A stretch of DNA of 64,000 nucleotides from Olsenella uli (GCF_016900775.1 NZ_JACJKN010000010.1:1-64000), one strand, 5' to 3'; positions 20,018 through 28,786 are shown, counted from the first letter of the stretch. Numbers and translations: made by a program. Notes: a model not told the origin generated them from the letters alone.

Positions 20018-21469
20018 ATGTCGGCAGCCAACGAGAGCGAGAAGGACGGGCGCGAGGACCGCACGCCCGCCGCGGACGAGGCGCGAACCTCCTCGGGGCC
20101 GGCCGACGCGACGGGCAGCCCCGAGGAGGCGGAGGACCCCGAGGCCACGGTCGCAGGACGTACCGCGACGCTGGGAGAGCCCGCGGACGGGGGCACGCAG
20201 CGCCGGCCCCCCGTGGTGAGCGCCCCCTCGGGCCCCGCCGGGGAGGAGCGCGCGCCGGAGTTGCACGACGTGGCGGGCGCGGCCGGGCGCTACCTGCGCG
20301 CGCGGGCCGCGGCCGTCGCCGCCGCCATCCGCGCGCACCGCGTCGTCACGGCAGCGGTGGCGGCCGCCATCGTCCTTCTCGCCGCGGGGGCCGCCCTCGC
20401 GCTGCGCGCCCCGGGAACGCCCCCTGAGGAGCTCGTCGCCGAGGACGCCCGCTCCCGCCTCTCCGCGCCCGCCTACGCCCCGGGGGCGTTTGGCAACGAT
20501 GACGTCCTTGTTGCGCGCGACGTCGAGGTCCGCTCGATCAGCCCGGCCGGAGACGGAACGGCGCGGGCCGAGGTGCTTGTTGTCTACGAGGGCTCAAGCG
20601 CCGTGCGCGCCGAGAAGTCAGCGACCCTGGGCTACGCGTTCCGGGACGGGGCGTGGCGCGCCGTCGGCGACCCCGAGGACGTCCGCGTGTCCTGGGAGGC
20701 AATCAACGGCATCAGCCAGGAGCGGCTCGCCGCGAACATCGGGTCGGTGCTCGAGCGCGCGGACCAGCAGCTCGGCGACCAGGGCGACGGGGCGAGCCTG
20801 GAGGAGCTCTACGCCGACGCCGAGCTGACCGTCGAGCGCGAGGAGTTCGACCCCAATGAGGGGACGGACGTGCTCGACCTCGTGTGCGTGCGGGCGGGGC
20901 TCTTCGAGTCGTACGAATGCCGCATGACCGTGACGTTTGCCTTCCGCTCGGCCACGGGCCAGTGGGAGATCGAGGACGTGCAGGTATCCGAGGACGGCAG
21001 GACGCGCAGCCTGGAGCCACTTGTGGGGACGTGGTCGGGCACCTTCTCGCGCCAGGAGACGGAGGGCACCAAGTGCCTTGCGGCGCGCGGGGCGGGACTT
21101 GCCATTGCCGTCGAGCAGGCGCGGACGGAAGGCGGCGTCTCGCAGCTCAGCGGCACCGTCTCGGGCGTGGCGCACTACCACGCGCACCCCGGCCAGGACG
21201 CCCAGGGCTGTGACGGCGACGTCATGTTCCAGGACGTCCCGTTCACGGCAACCCTCGTGGACGACGCGGACGGCTCGCTCGTCTTTGAGGCCACGCTGCC
21301 CGAGGACGTCGACGGCGTGGTCTCGCTCACGCTGCGCCTGGGAAGCGCCGAGGACCCAACGTCCGCGACGGCCGAGGTCATGACGACCTACGCCCACACC
21401 GGCTCGTTCCTGTTCTTCCCCTATGACGAGACGCTCTCGTACACGGACGTGTTCTCCCTGCGCAAGTGA
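20018..21469 (+). CDS. Membrane-anchored protein of unknown function
   Basis: The 483-residue protein begins with a strongly charged, Glu/Asp/Ala/Pro-rich cytoplasmic stretch (about 1-100) and has one transmembrane helix (VVTAAVAAAIVLLAAGAALAL, about 108-128). A roughly 350-residue exported part follows. That part contains repeated beta-type segments (VLVVYEGSSAVRAEKSATLGY; MTVTFAFRSATGQWEIEDVQ) and only a few Cys. ATG 20018 follows AAAGGAG. It is transcribed alone, divergent from prfA and convergent with rpmE. I do not recognise the family. Confidence 0.8.
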   Translation: MSAANESEKDGREDRTPAADEARTSSGPADATGSPEEAEDPEATVAGRTATLGEPADGGTQRRPPVVSAPSGPAGEERAPELHDVAGAAGRYLRARAAAVAAAIRAHRVVTAAVAAAIVLLAAGAALALRAPGTPPEELVAEDARSRLSAPAYAPGAFGNDDVLVARDVEVRSISPAGDGTARAEVLVVYEGSSAVRAEKSATLGYAFRDGAWRAVGDPEDVRVSWEAINGISQERLAANIGSVLERADQQLGDQGDGASLEELYADAELTVEREEFDPNEGTDVLDLVCVRAGLFESYECRMTVTFAFRSATGQWEIEDVQVSEDGRTRSLEPLVGTWSGTFSRQETEGTKCLAARGAGLAIAVEQARTEGGVSQLSGTVSGVAHYHAHPGQDAQGCDGDVMFQDVPFTATLVDDADGSLVFEATLPEDVDGVVSLTLRLGSAEDPTSATAEVMTTYAHTGSFLFFPYDETLSYTDVFSLRK

Positions 21470-21548
21470 GTCTCGCACGCGCCCCGGGCAACCGCGCGGC
21501 GAGAAGGGCGCCGGCGCACGCGACAAATTGCCCGGGGCGCAGGCCACG

Positions 21549-21587
21549 CAAAAAGGGCGCCCCGCGGAGCGTTTCCGCGGGGCGCCC
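21549..21587 (-). terminator. Rho-independent terminator of rpmE
   Basis: A perfect 13-bp stem (21555-21567 with 21575-21587, GGGCGCCCCGCGG and complement) is followed on the minus strand by TTTTT. It stands about 20 bases after the rpmE stop and could also halt the converging plus-strand gene. Confidence 0.9.
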
Positions 21588-21608
21588 TCTCATGCCATGC
21601 GCCTGGCG

Positions 21609-22031
21609 TTACTCGGCCTCGGTGGCCTCGGGCTCGGCAGCAGCCTCCTCGGCGGGGGCGGCGGCAGCGGCCTTGGCGGCCTCGGCCTCGGCCTTCTTGG
21701 CGTACTCGGCGGCACGCTTGGCCTTCTCGGCGGCCTTGGCCTCCTTGGCGGCCTTCTTGGCGGCGGCCTCCTCGGCGGCCTTGGCGGCCTTGGCGGCCTT
21801 GGCCTCCTGGGCCTTCTTCAGCTGCGCGGCAGCGGCACCACCGAACTTGTCGGCGAAGCGCTGGACGCGGCCACCGGTGTCGACGAGCTTCTGGGTGCCG
21901 GTGTAGAACGGGTGGCACTTGTCGCAGAGGTCGACGACGATCTCCTTCTTGGTGGAGCGGGTCGTCCAGGTGTTGCCGCAGGTGCAGCGGACCGTGCACT
22001 CCACGTAGTCGGGGTGGATACCTTGCTTCAT
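21609..22031 (-). CDS. rpmE: Ribosomal protein L31 with long Ala/Lys/Glu tail
   Basis: Residues 1-70 are a standard zinc-binding L31 ([20 protein letters not shown], then [12 protein letters not shown]), with the C-x-C and C-x-x-C zinc ligands. Residues 71-140 are an added helical tail rich in AAK, AEE and KAA that doubles the usual length of about 70. The tail looks like a charged single helix or coiled coil. ATG 22031 follows GAGGAG. The gene has its own leader hairpins and terminator. Confidence 0.95.
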   Translation of the reverse strand: MKQGIHPDYVECTVRCTCGNTWTTRSTKKEIVVDLCDKCHPFYTGTQKLVDTGGRVQRFADKFGGAAAAQLKKAQEAKAAKAAKAAEEAAAKKAAKEAKAAEKAKRAAEYAKKAEAEAAKAAAAAPAEEAAAEPEATEAE

Positions 22032-22051
22032 GGCAGGACTCCTCTTCTTCG

Positions 22052-22100
22052 GCCCTGGTTTCCGACCAGGGCGGGGGTTCGTCTTGGTTCCGACCAAGAC
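22052..22100 (-). ncRNA. Twin-hairpin leader of rpmE (candidate L31 autoregulatory leader)
   Basis: In the rpmE 5' untranslated region two hairpins share a loop. The upstream one (22081-22100) is GTCTTGG-TCGGAA-CCAAGAC; the downstream one (22052-22072) is GCCCTGG-TCGGAAA-CCAGGGC. Stems differ but the GGTCGGAA(A)CC core is identical. A minus-strand TATAGT at 22115-22120 may be the -10 box. Lineage-specific L31 leaders are known; from memory one is described for Coriobacteria, but I cannot check the match. Confidence 0.7.
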
Positions 22101-22212
22101 ACAATAGCCGTATGACTATATCAGAAACCCCCTGGCGCATATGTGGAGATTTCCGCGTAAGATGAGGCGAGAAGAACGCGCCGCCGGGGGCGGCAGGCCA
22201 CGGGAGGCACGC

Positions 22213-22986
22213 ATGTTCCTTGCCATCGATGTTGGAAACACGCAGACCACGCTGGGGCTCTTCCAGAAGGACGGCTCGCTCGCCCGGGGCTGGCGCATGT
22301 CCACGGACGCGAGCGACACGGCCGACATGCTGCACGCGCGCCTCCTCTCGTTCTTCGCGAAGGACGGCCTCGCGCTCGCCGACGCGAGCGCGGCGGGCGT
22401 GGCCTCGGTGGTCCCCGCGCTCGAGCGCGCGTGGAAGCGCTGCCTCACGGCGCACCTCGGCAGGGAGCCGCTCGTCGTGCGCGCGAGCGAGGGCTACGGG
22501 ATGGAGGTCGCCATGCCCGACCCGAGGCAGGTCGGGGCCGACCGCATCGCCAACGCCATCGCGGCGAGGGGCACCTACGGCGCGCCGGTCATCGTGGTGG
22601 ACTTTGGGACGGCCACGAACATCGACGTCGTGGACCAGCAGGGGCGCTATCGCGGCGGCGCCATCTCGCCGGGCCTCATGCTCTCCGCAAACGCCCTCTT
22701 CTCGCGCGCGGCGCGGCTCGCGAGCGTGCCCATCGAGGCGCCGGCCCGCGCGCTCGGGGACTCCACCGAGTCCGCCCTGCAGTCGGGCCTGGTCATCGGC
22801 GCGGCGGCACAGGCCGAGGGGCTCGTGGCGCGCATCCGCGCCGAGCTGGGCGCGCCGGACGCCACCGTCGTGGGTACGGGCGGCCTCGCGCGTACGGTGG
22901 CGCAGGCGACGGACCTCTTCGACGCCGTCGACCCCGACCTCACCCTGCGCGGCATCCGCGAGATCTGGCTCCGGGAGCGCGCGTAG
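22213..22986 (+). CDS. coaX: Type III pantothenate kinase
   Basis: CoaX phosphorylates pantothenate, the first step of coenzyme A synthesis. The 257-residue protein starts MFLAIDVGNTQTTLGLF, the ASKHA phosphate-1 motif with catalytic Asp6. It contains QVGADRIANAIAARG, the VDFGTATNIDVVD motif and GAISPGLMLSANAL. ATG 22213 follows GGGAGG. It is divergent from rpmE. In many genomes coaX sits next to birA, and a biotin-ligase-like gene lies just downstream here in the opposite orientation. Confidence 0.96.
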   Translation: MFLAIDVGNTQTTLGLFQKDGSLARGWRMSTDASDTADMLHARLLSFFAKDGLALADASAAGVASVVPALERAWKRCLTAHLGREPLVVRASEGYGMEVAMPDPRQVGADRIANAIAARGTYGAPVIVVDFGTATNIDVVDQQGRYRGGAISPGLMLSANALFSRAARLASVPIEAPARALGDSTESALQSGLVIGAAAQAEGLVARIRAELGAPDATVVGTGGLARTVAQATDLFDAVDPDLTLRGIREIWLRERA

Positions 22987-23007
22987 CTGACAGAGGCGGC
23001 GGGCCCG

Positions 23008-23526
23008 TCAGCAAAGAGGGCGCAGTTCCGCCTGCTCGGGGGCGAGCTCGAGCTCCCGCCCGTCCGCGAGGCGCACCGTGGCCCGACCCCAGACGTCCAC
23101 GGCCACGAGCGTGCCCTCGGCGACGACGCGTCCCGCGCGCAGGACCTCCGCGGCCTCGCCCATGCCAAACAGGGCATCGAAGTAGTCGGAGAGCACGGGC
23201 GCGAGCGGCCCCGCCGCGGCGCGGCCGGCGGCGACAGACGAGCCCCATGCGGCAACGGCCTCGCGGGCGGCGCGCTCGACGAGGGCGGCATCGAGGTCCT
23301 TCTCGCCCTGCGAGACGACGTCGCAGGACACGTAGACGCCCTCGTCATCGTATCCGGCCCGGGCACGGACGGAGGCGAGCGAGGCGCCGTCTGGGCCTAC
23401 CACCTCATGCGGCCACGCCACGCGCGCCCCGAGCGCGGCCGCCACGCCGAGCGCCGCCACGAACGGCACGCCGACCACGTGCCCCATCGGCACCGCCGGG
23501 CGCAGCGTGAGCGAGACTACTCCCAT
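23008..23526 (-). CDS. Half-length biotin/lipoate ligase-like protein
   Basis: The 172-residue product aligns with the middle and C-terminal part of the BirA fold: VSLTLRPAVPMGHVVGVPFV, then RVAWPHEVV (canonical K-W-P-N-D-V), and a C-terminal SH3-like piece GTLVAVDVWGRATVRLADG. The upstream half with the GRGRxGR biotinyl-AMP loop is missing, and WPHEV replaces WPNDV, so normal ligase activity is doubtful. ATG 23526 overlaps the folP-folK stop by 10 bases, so translation is coupled and the N-terminus is not simply truncated by annotation. It may be a degenerate ligase or a specialised cofactor-binding protein. Confidence 0.65.
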   Translation of the reverse strand: MGVVSLTLRPAVPMGHVVGVPFVAALGVAAALGARVAWPHEVVGPDGASLASVRARAGYDDEGVYVSCDVVSQGEKDLDAALVERAAREAVAAWGSSVAAGRAAAGPLAPVLSDYFDALFGMGEAAEVLRAGRVVAEGTLVAVDVWGRATVRLADGRELELAPEQAELRPLC

Positions 23527-24971
23527 GCGACCTCCCCAAGATCGGCGGTCACCAGGCCCACGCGCTGGTCGCGCGGGAGCACCTCCACGCCGCCGTGCGC
23601 CAGGAAGCGCGCCGGGTCATGCATGAGGTCCTCCATGGGCACGATGACGTAGTCGCGCTCGCCGAGGCGGGGGTGCGGCAGGGTGAGGCGGGCGCCCGCG
23701 TGACGCTCCCCCTCGACCCACATGAGGTCGCAGTCGATGGTGCGCGGCCCCGTCCCGGGCTTCTTGGGGTCGCGGGTGGCCGCGTCGGAGCGGATGCGCC
23801 CGAGCTCGTTTTCCACCTCGAGCAGCTTGTCCATCAGGACGAGCGGATGAAGCTCCGTGCGAATCTCCGCCACGGCGTTGGCCACGGGGGTGGCGATGCC
23901 ATAGGCGGGCTCGGTCTCATAGGCGTGGCTCACGTTGACCACGCAGGTGAGGGGTATCTCGTCGATGAGCTGCGTGGCGCGTGCGAGGTTGGCCACGCGG
24001 TTCCCCACGTTGGAGCCGAGGCTCACAAAGCCCTGCCGCGCGTCCTTGTGGGAGACGGCCCAGTAGGCGTTCACCGCCTGGGAGATTCCGGCGACGTCAT
24101 GAACGCGCAGGATGCGGGCGCCGTTCCCGATTGCGGAGATGCAGATGCCCGCCGTGGCAAAGTCGCGCGCCGCGGCGTCCGTCACCCCGGAGACCGCCCC
24201 GACGAAGCGCTTGCGCGAGACCGCGGTGACCACGGGGTAGCCCATCGAGGCCACGGAGCGCGTGGCCCGCTGGATGACCACGTCCTCGTCTGCCATCTTG
24301 TCAAAGCCGGGGCCCGGGTCCACGCAGATCCGCTCGCGCGCGACGCCGGCGCGCATGAGCGTGCGCGCCTGGTCGCCCAGAAAGCCCATGACCTTGCGCA
24401 TGATGGGCGCCTCCTCGGGCAGCGTGAAGCGCCGCTGGGAGGTCGCGGGGCGCTGGGCGGCCGAGCCGGCGGGGCGCGACTCGTCCAGGAGCACCTGGCG
24501 GCGCGGCGGGCGGGCTGCCAGCGAGTCCTTGCTCCAGTGCATCACGATGCAGCCGCAGCCCGTGTCCGCGGCGACCTGCACCATCTCCGGGTCGGTGAAG
24601 CCCGTCACGTCGTTCACGATGGCGGCGCCCAGGCGCACGCACATCCGGGCCACGTCGGCGTGGCGCGTGTCCACGGAGACGACGGCCCCCTCGGCGACGA
24701 GCGCGCGCACCACCGGGACGATCCGCTCGGCCTCCTCCTTCGAGGGGACGGGGGTGTGCCCGGGCCGTGTGGACTCGCCGCCCACGTCGATGATGTCGGC
24801 CCCCTCGTCGAGCATCTCGAGGCCGCGCGCGATGGCGGCCTTGGCGTCGAGGTTCTCGCCGCCGTCCGAAAAGGAGTCCGGGGTGACGTTGAGGACGCCC
24901 ATGATGCGCGGGCGCGCGAGGGAGATCTCGTGCGCGCCGCAGCGCCAGGTGGTGTAGTTCTCTCGAAGCAT
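23517..24971 (-). CDS. folP: Bifunctional dihydropteroate synthase / HPPK (folP-folK fusion)
   Basis: The 484-residue protein joins two consecutive folate enzymes. Residues 1-300 are DHPS: IMGVLNVTPDSFSDGG, ADIIDVGGESTRPG, VSVDTRHADVA, IVNDVTGF and AVSRKRFVGA. A loop with extra Arg/Pro residues (about 165-185) is inserted. Residues 325-484 are HPPK: FVSLGSNVGNR, ELHPLVLMDKLLEVENELGRIR and GPRTIDCDLMW. In most fused genes HPPK precedes DHPS; here DHPS is first. ATG 24971 follows GAGGAGG. folB and folE are not in the window. Confidence 0.93.
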   Translation of the reverse strand: MLRENYTTWRCGAHEISLARPRIMGVLNVTPDSFSDGGENLDAKAAIARGLEMLDEGADIIDVGGESTRPGHTPVPSKEEAERIVPVVRALVAEGAVVSVDTRHADVARMCVRLGAAIVNDVTGFTDPEMVQVAADTGCGCIVMHWSKDSLAARPPRRQVLLDESRPAGSAAQRPATSQRRFTLPEEAPIMRKVMGFLGDQARTLMRAGVARERICVDPGPGFDKMADEDVVIQRATRSVASMGYPVVTAVSRKRFVGAVSGVTDAAARDFATAGICISAIGNGARILRVHDVAGISQAVNAYWAVSHKDARQGFVSLGSNVGNRVANLARATQLIDEIPLTCVVNVSHAYETEPAYGIATPVANAVAEIRTELHPLVLMDKLLEVENELGRIRSDAATRDPKKPGTGPRTIDCDLMWVEGERHAGARLTLPHPRLGERDYVIVPMEDLMHDPARFLAHGGVEVLPRDQRVGLVTADLGEVAWE

Positions 24972-25095
24972 GGGCATCCTCCTCGGTTCGGGCGTACTCG
25001 ACCATTGTAACCGCCCCGGACAAGGGGCCGCCGCGCCGCCGGCGTCAGGTTTGTCGGGCGCGGGGGCGCCGGGCGGGGCCGACGCCGGCCGGGCG

Positions 25096-25833
25096 CTAGA
25101 AGTCGAAGGCGGCGGCGATGTCGCAGGCGCAGACGAGGTCGGCGGCGTCATCCTGCGGGGTGCGGTCGCGGTTGACGATCACGAGGTCGTCCCCTCGGAA
25201 GTAGTTGACGAGCCCCGCCGCGGGGTACACCACGAGCGACGTCCCGCCAATGACGAGCAGGTCCGCCTCGGAGATGGCGCGCACGCTGGCGAGAAGAACG
25301 CGCTCGTCGAGCTGCTCGCCGTAGAGCACGACGTCGGGCTTCACGAGGCCCCCGCACTTCTCGCAGTGCGGCACGCCGCTCGTGGCCATGACCCACTCCG
25401 CTGAGTAGGTCTCTCCGCAGCGCGTGCAGACGTTGCGGTGCGTGGACCCGTGGAGCTCGTGGACGACGCGCGAGCCCGCCGCCTGGTGGAGGCCGTCGAT
25501 GTTCTGCGTCACCACCGCCGCGAGGTGCCCCGCGCGCTCAAGCTCGGCGAGCTTCTCGTGCGCGCGGTTGGGGCGCGCGGAAAGGCAGATCATGCGCTCC
25601 CGGTAGAAGTCGTAGAACTCCTCGGTGTGTGAGACAAAGAAGCCGTGGCTGAGCATCTCCTCGGGCGGATAGGCAAAGTGCTGGTGGTAGAGGCCGTCCG
25701 CGCTGCGGAAGTCGGGGATGCCGCTTGCCGTGGAGACGCCCGCGCCCCCGAAGAACACGGCGCGGCGGGCGCGGGAGAAGCGCTCCGAGAGCTCCGCGGC
25801 GGCCTGGGATGGGTCGGTGATCGTCTGCGCCAT
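25096..25833 (-). CDS. cobB: NAD-dependent protein deacylase (sirtuin)
   Basis: The 245-residue Sir2 protein removes acyl groups from lysines using NAD+. Motifs in order: GGAGVSTASGIPDFRSADGLY (NAD site), VTQNIDGLHQAAGS (catalytic), the active His in VHELHGSTH, the zinc pairs CTRCG and CEKCG, and GGTSLVVYPA. ATG 25833 follows GGGGAG. It is a monocistronic-looking gene between folP-folK and a divergent lipase-like gene. Confidence 0.95.
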   Translation of the reverse strand: MAQTITDPSQAAAELSERFSRARRAVFFGGAGVSTASGIPDFRSADGLYHQHFAYPPEEMLSHGFFVSHTEEFYDFYRERMICLSARPNRAHEKLAELERAGHLAAVVTQNIDGLHQAAGSRVVHELHGSTHRNVCTRCGETYSAEWVMATSGVPHCEKCGGLVKPDVVLYGEQLDERVLLASVRAISEADLLVIGGTSLVVYPAAGLVNYFRGDDLVIVNRDRTPQDDAADLVCACDIAAAFDF

Positions 25834-25999
25834 GGTCTTCTCCCCTCGACGTCTCTCACGCCATGGTAGCGCGAAAAGAGGCACCCCGCGCGCTCCCTAG
25901 CGTCATGGAGAAACCGTCGACGGGGAATCCCCGGCCGGGGTTTGGGGCATATATGAGGGTATTGCACGCCGGAGCGGCGAATTGCGCGAAGGAGGCATC

Positions 26000-26953
26000 G
26001 TGGACACGCTCACCAACAACGTCTTTGACTGCGCCCTCGTGTTCGAGGGCGGAGGGTACCGGGGCAGCTTCTCGGCCGGCATCGCCAACGTCCTGTTGGA
26101 GCAGGGGATTCACTTTGACTACGTCTGCGGCCTCTCGGCTGGGGCGAGCAATACGGTCAACTATGTCTCGCGCGACCGCACGCGCGTGAGGAAGTCGTTC
26201 ATCGTGGACGGCGCAGCCAAGTCCGCCGTGGGCCTGCGCTCGGTCCTGCGCGGCAAGGGGTACTTCGATGCCGACGCGCTCTACGAGGGGGCCCTCACCT
26301 CGGGCGCGCTGCCCTTTGACTGGAAGACATTCTCCGCAAACCCCGCGCGCGTGCGCATCCAGGCCTTCGAGCGCGACACCGGCCGCACCGTCCGCTTTGG
26401 CCGCGAGGACATGACGGACCCCGTGCGCATGGTGAACATCGTGCGGGCGAGCTCCACCCTTCCGGGCGCGATGCAGCCCCTGCCCATCGACGACGTGGTC
26501 TACTACGACGGCGGCCTGGGAACGGGGGCGGGCATCCCGCTCTGCATGGCGGAGGAGGACGGCTTTGAGCGCTTCTTCTTCGTGGCAACGCGGCCGCGCG
26601 GCTACCGCAAGCAGCCGCCGACGGACCGCGAGGCACGGCTCTATGCCCGCGTTGCCAAGGATTATCCCTACCTGCGCAAGGCCCTCCTCTCGCGCTGGGA
26701 GCGCTACAACGTTGCCATCGAGCATGTCGAGCGCCTCGCCGCCGAGGGGCGCGCATACGTGGTCTATCCCGACGAGATGAGCGTCGAGAGCGGGACGGTG
26801 AGCACGCGCAGGCTCACGGCCTCCTACGAGGCCGCCCACGCGCAGGGGCTGCGCGACCTGCCGCTCTGGCGCACGTTCCTGTTTGGCGCGCCCGACGCCG
26901 GCCCGCGCCCCGAGGACCCCGACGCGGGAACCGGCTACATCACGCTGGGCTAG
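26000..26953 (+). CDS. Patatin-like phospholipase (RssA-type)
   Basis: The 317-residue protein has the patatin oxyanion motif EGGGYRGSFSAG, the nucleophile elbow GLSAG with the catalytic Ser, and the dyad Asp in YYDGGLG, so it should be an active acyl hydrolase on lipids. I choose GTG 26000 because GGAGG lies 4-5 bases upstream; an earlier TTG at 25982 has no such site. There is no signal peptide, so it is cytoplasmic or membrane-peripheral. Confidence 0.9.
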   Translation: MDTLTNNVFDCALVFEGGGYRGSFSAGIANVLLEQGIHFDYVCGLSAGASNTVNYVSRDRTRVRKSFIVDGAAKSAVGLRSVLRGKGYFDADALYEGALTSGALPFDWKTFSANPARVRIQAFERDTGRTVRFGREDMTDPVRMVNIVRASSTLPGAMQPLPIDDVVYYDGGLGTGAGIPLCMAEEDGFERFFFVATRPRGYRKQPPTDREARLYARVAKDYPYLRKALLSRWERYNVAIEHVERLAAEGRAYVVYPDEMSVESGTVSTRRLTASYEAAHAQGLRDLPLWRTFLFGAPDAGPRPEDPDAGTGYITLG

Positions 26954-26955
26954 CG

Positions 26956-26989
26956 GACCTGACACCTTTGTCATCACCTTTGTCAGGTC
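26956..26989. repeat. GACCTGACA inverted repeat between convergent genes
   Basis: GACCTGACA (26956-26964) pairs with TGTCAGGTC (26981-26989), with ACCTTTGTCATCACCTT between. It spans the stop of the AP endonuclease gene and follows the lipase stop. It may act as a two-way terminator but has no U-tract and looks more like a REP-type palindrome. Confidence 0.5.
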
Positions 26990-27761
26990 AGAGCTCGATG
27001 GTGAGCTCCACCGGGCAGTGGTCGCTCCCGTAGACCTCTGAGAGAATGGACGCGCCGGTCACGCGGTCGGCGATGTCATTGGACACGAGGAAGTAGTCGA
27101 TGCGCCAGCCCGCGTTGTTCTTGCGCGCGTTGAAGCGATAGCTCCACCAGCTGTACGCACCGGTGACGTCCGGGTGGCGGGCGCGGAAGGTGTCGGTGAA
27201 GCCGGCGTCGAGCAGGCGCGTGAAGCTCTCCCGCTCCTCGTCGGAAAAGCCCGCGTTGCCGCGGTTGGGGCCGGGGTTCTTGAGGTCGATCTCGTTGTGG
27301 GCCACGTTGAAGTCGCCGCAGGTCACAACCGGCTTCTTGGCGGCAAGGCCGCAGAGGAAGTCGCGATAGGCCGCGTCCCAGGCGAGACGCGTGTCAATCC
27401 GGGCGAGCTCGTTCTGGGCATTGGGCGTGTAGACGTCCACAAACCAGTAGCCCGGGAACTCGAGCGCGCAGACGCGGCCCTCGTTATCCGCCTCGGGCGC
27501 GCCGATGTGGTTGATGACCCGCAGCGGTTCCTCGCGGGAGAAGACGGCGGTTCCGGAGTAGCCCTTGCGCTCGGCGTAGCTCCAGGTCTGGTGGTAGCCG
27601 GGCAGGTCGAGCTCGATCTGCCCCTCCTGGAGCTTGGTCTCCTGGACGGCAAAGACGTCGGCCCCCGTGGACTCGACCACGTCCACGAAGCTCGGGTCCT
27701 TCTTCATGACGGCGCGCAGGCCGTTGACGTTCCAGGAGACGAGGCGCAGCTCGCGAGACAT
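26988..27761 (-). CDS. xth: Exodeoxyribonuclease III / AP endonuclease
   Basis: The 257-residue ExoIII-family enzyme incises DNA at abasic sites in base-excision repair. Landmarks: LVSWNVNGLRA, the metal-binding Glu in VFAVQETKLQ, GDFNVAHNEIDL, WRIDYFLVS and the catalytic end GSDHCPVELTI. Its length is standard. The stop lies within the palindrome at 26956-26989. Confidence 0.95.
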   Translation of the reverse strand: MSRELRLVSWNVNGLRAVMKKDPSFVDVVESTGADVFAVQETKLQEGQIELDLPGYHQTWSYAERKGYSGTAVFSREEPLRVINHIGAPEADNEGRVCALEFPGYWFVDVYTPNAQNELARIDTRLAWDAAYRDFLCGLAAKKPVVTCGDFNVAHNEIDLKNPGPNRGNAGFSDEERESFTRLLDAGFTDTFRARHPDVTGAYSWWSYRFNARKNNAGWRIDYFLVSNDIADRVTGASILSEVYGSDHCPVELTIEL

Positions 27762-27811
27762 GGCATTCCTTTCTGCGCGGCGGCGATTGTGGTGCCGCAG
27801 TTTCGTTTCTA

Positions 27812-27920
27812 GGTGTTTTTTGAACGATACCCGAAGTAGCAGACAAAAGTCCGTCGCAAACGTGCTGGTAGAAAAATGACACTAACTTAGTGATACTTAC
27901 CGAGACGGCGAAAAAACACC
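27812..27920. promoter_or_regulatory. AT-rich upstream region of xth with inverted repeat
   Basis: GGTGTTTTTT (27812-27821) is complementary to AAAAAACACC (27911-27920). Between them a second palindrome CACTAA-C-TTAGTG lies at 27880-27892. The region is clearly more AT-rich than its surroundings and sits between xth and the PHP gene. It may hold a regulator-binding site, but I cannot name one. Confidence 0.4.
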
Positions 27921-27947
27921 AAGAACCGGCATGCGGGCCATCCTGGA

Positions 27948-28775
27948 CTAGAAGCTCGGCGTCTTGAGGCCCGCGGCCTCCATGGCGGCGAGAAACGCCT
28001 CCGCCGAGCGCGTGGCTATCAACTCCTGTGGGAAGTGAATCCGCTCGAGCATCTCGAGCGCGTTGGGCGCATGACCAATCGACGGGCAGATGTGCGCGTC
28101 CGTGTTGACCACGACCTGACAGCCGAGCTCTGCGCACTTCTCGGCAATCTTGCTGCAGCTCGTCCAGGTCCGGCCGTCGCGGCGGCTGATCTCGAGGCTG
28201 TGCTCGTTGATCTCTATGAGCTTGTGCCGGCGCGCCGCCTCGCCCACCACCTCCTCGACGTCAAACGGGACGCCGGCGCGGCCCGTGTGGCCGAGCACGA
28301 GGACCTTGGGCTGGTCAAGGGCCCCAAGGTACATCTGGGTGGTCTGCGCGAGCAAGGCCCGCGCGGCGAAGTCCTTGTAGTGGACGCTCGCGATCACGTA
28401 GTCGCAGCCGGCGACGACGCGCTCGTAGAGCGTGGCGGGGCCGTCCAGCGGGCGGCCGGTTATGTCCTCGGCGACCTCGACGTCCTGGCCGAAGAGGCGC
28501 CCGTCGAGCGTGCGTATGTCGGCCTCCGCGCCGTGCAGGAGTCGGACCCCGTCCCAGACGCGCGGCCAGACCCTCATGTTGATGAAGTGCTGGTAGTCGC
28601 GAAGGCTGCCGTGCGTGAGGTCGGTGTTGGGAAAGAGCATGTCGCTGAAGTGGTCCGTGATGCCCAGAAGCTCGAGGCCCGCGTCGCGGGCGGCGAGCAC
28701 GTCCTCGCGCACCGTTGAGTAGGCATGGCGCGAGTAGAGCGTGTGGGTGTGGACGTCGCAGCGATTCTGTAGCAC
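27948..28775 (-). CDS. PHP-domain phosphoesterase (YcdX-like)
   Basis: The 275-residue protein has the four PHP metal-binding motifs: DVHTHTLYSRHAYST, LLGITDHFSD, GAEADIR and VNTDAHICPSIG, plus an internal IASVHYKDF. The family hydrolyses phosphoesters with three metal ions; the YcdX branch has no firmly known substrate and is distinct from histidinol phosphatase. A long hairpin separates it from the aminotransferase gene upstream. Confidence 0.88.
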   Translation of the reverse strand: MLQNRCDVHTHTLYSRHAYSTVREDVLAARDAGLELLGITDHFSDMLFPNTDLTHGSLRDYQHFINMRVWPRVWDGVRLLHGAEADIRTLDGRLFGQDVEVAEDITGRPLDGPATLYERVVAGCDYVIASVHYKDFAARALLAQTTQMYLGALDQPKVLVLGHTGRAGVPFDVEEVVGEAARRHKLIEINEHSLEISRRDGRTWTSCSKIAEKCAELGCQVVVNTDAHICPSIGHAPNALEMLERIHFPQELIATRSAEAFLAAMEAAGLKTPSF

Positions 28776-28786
28776 GAAACCTCCCT

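Noticed and set aside
17278-20427. A long plus-strand open frame across glxK and prfA
   Set aside because: The minus-strand glxK and prfA have clear family motifs; the plus frame crosses the repeat array and is low-complexity Arg/Gly-rich.
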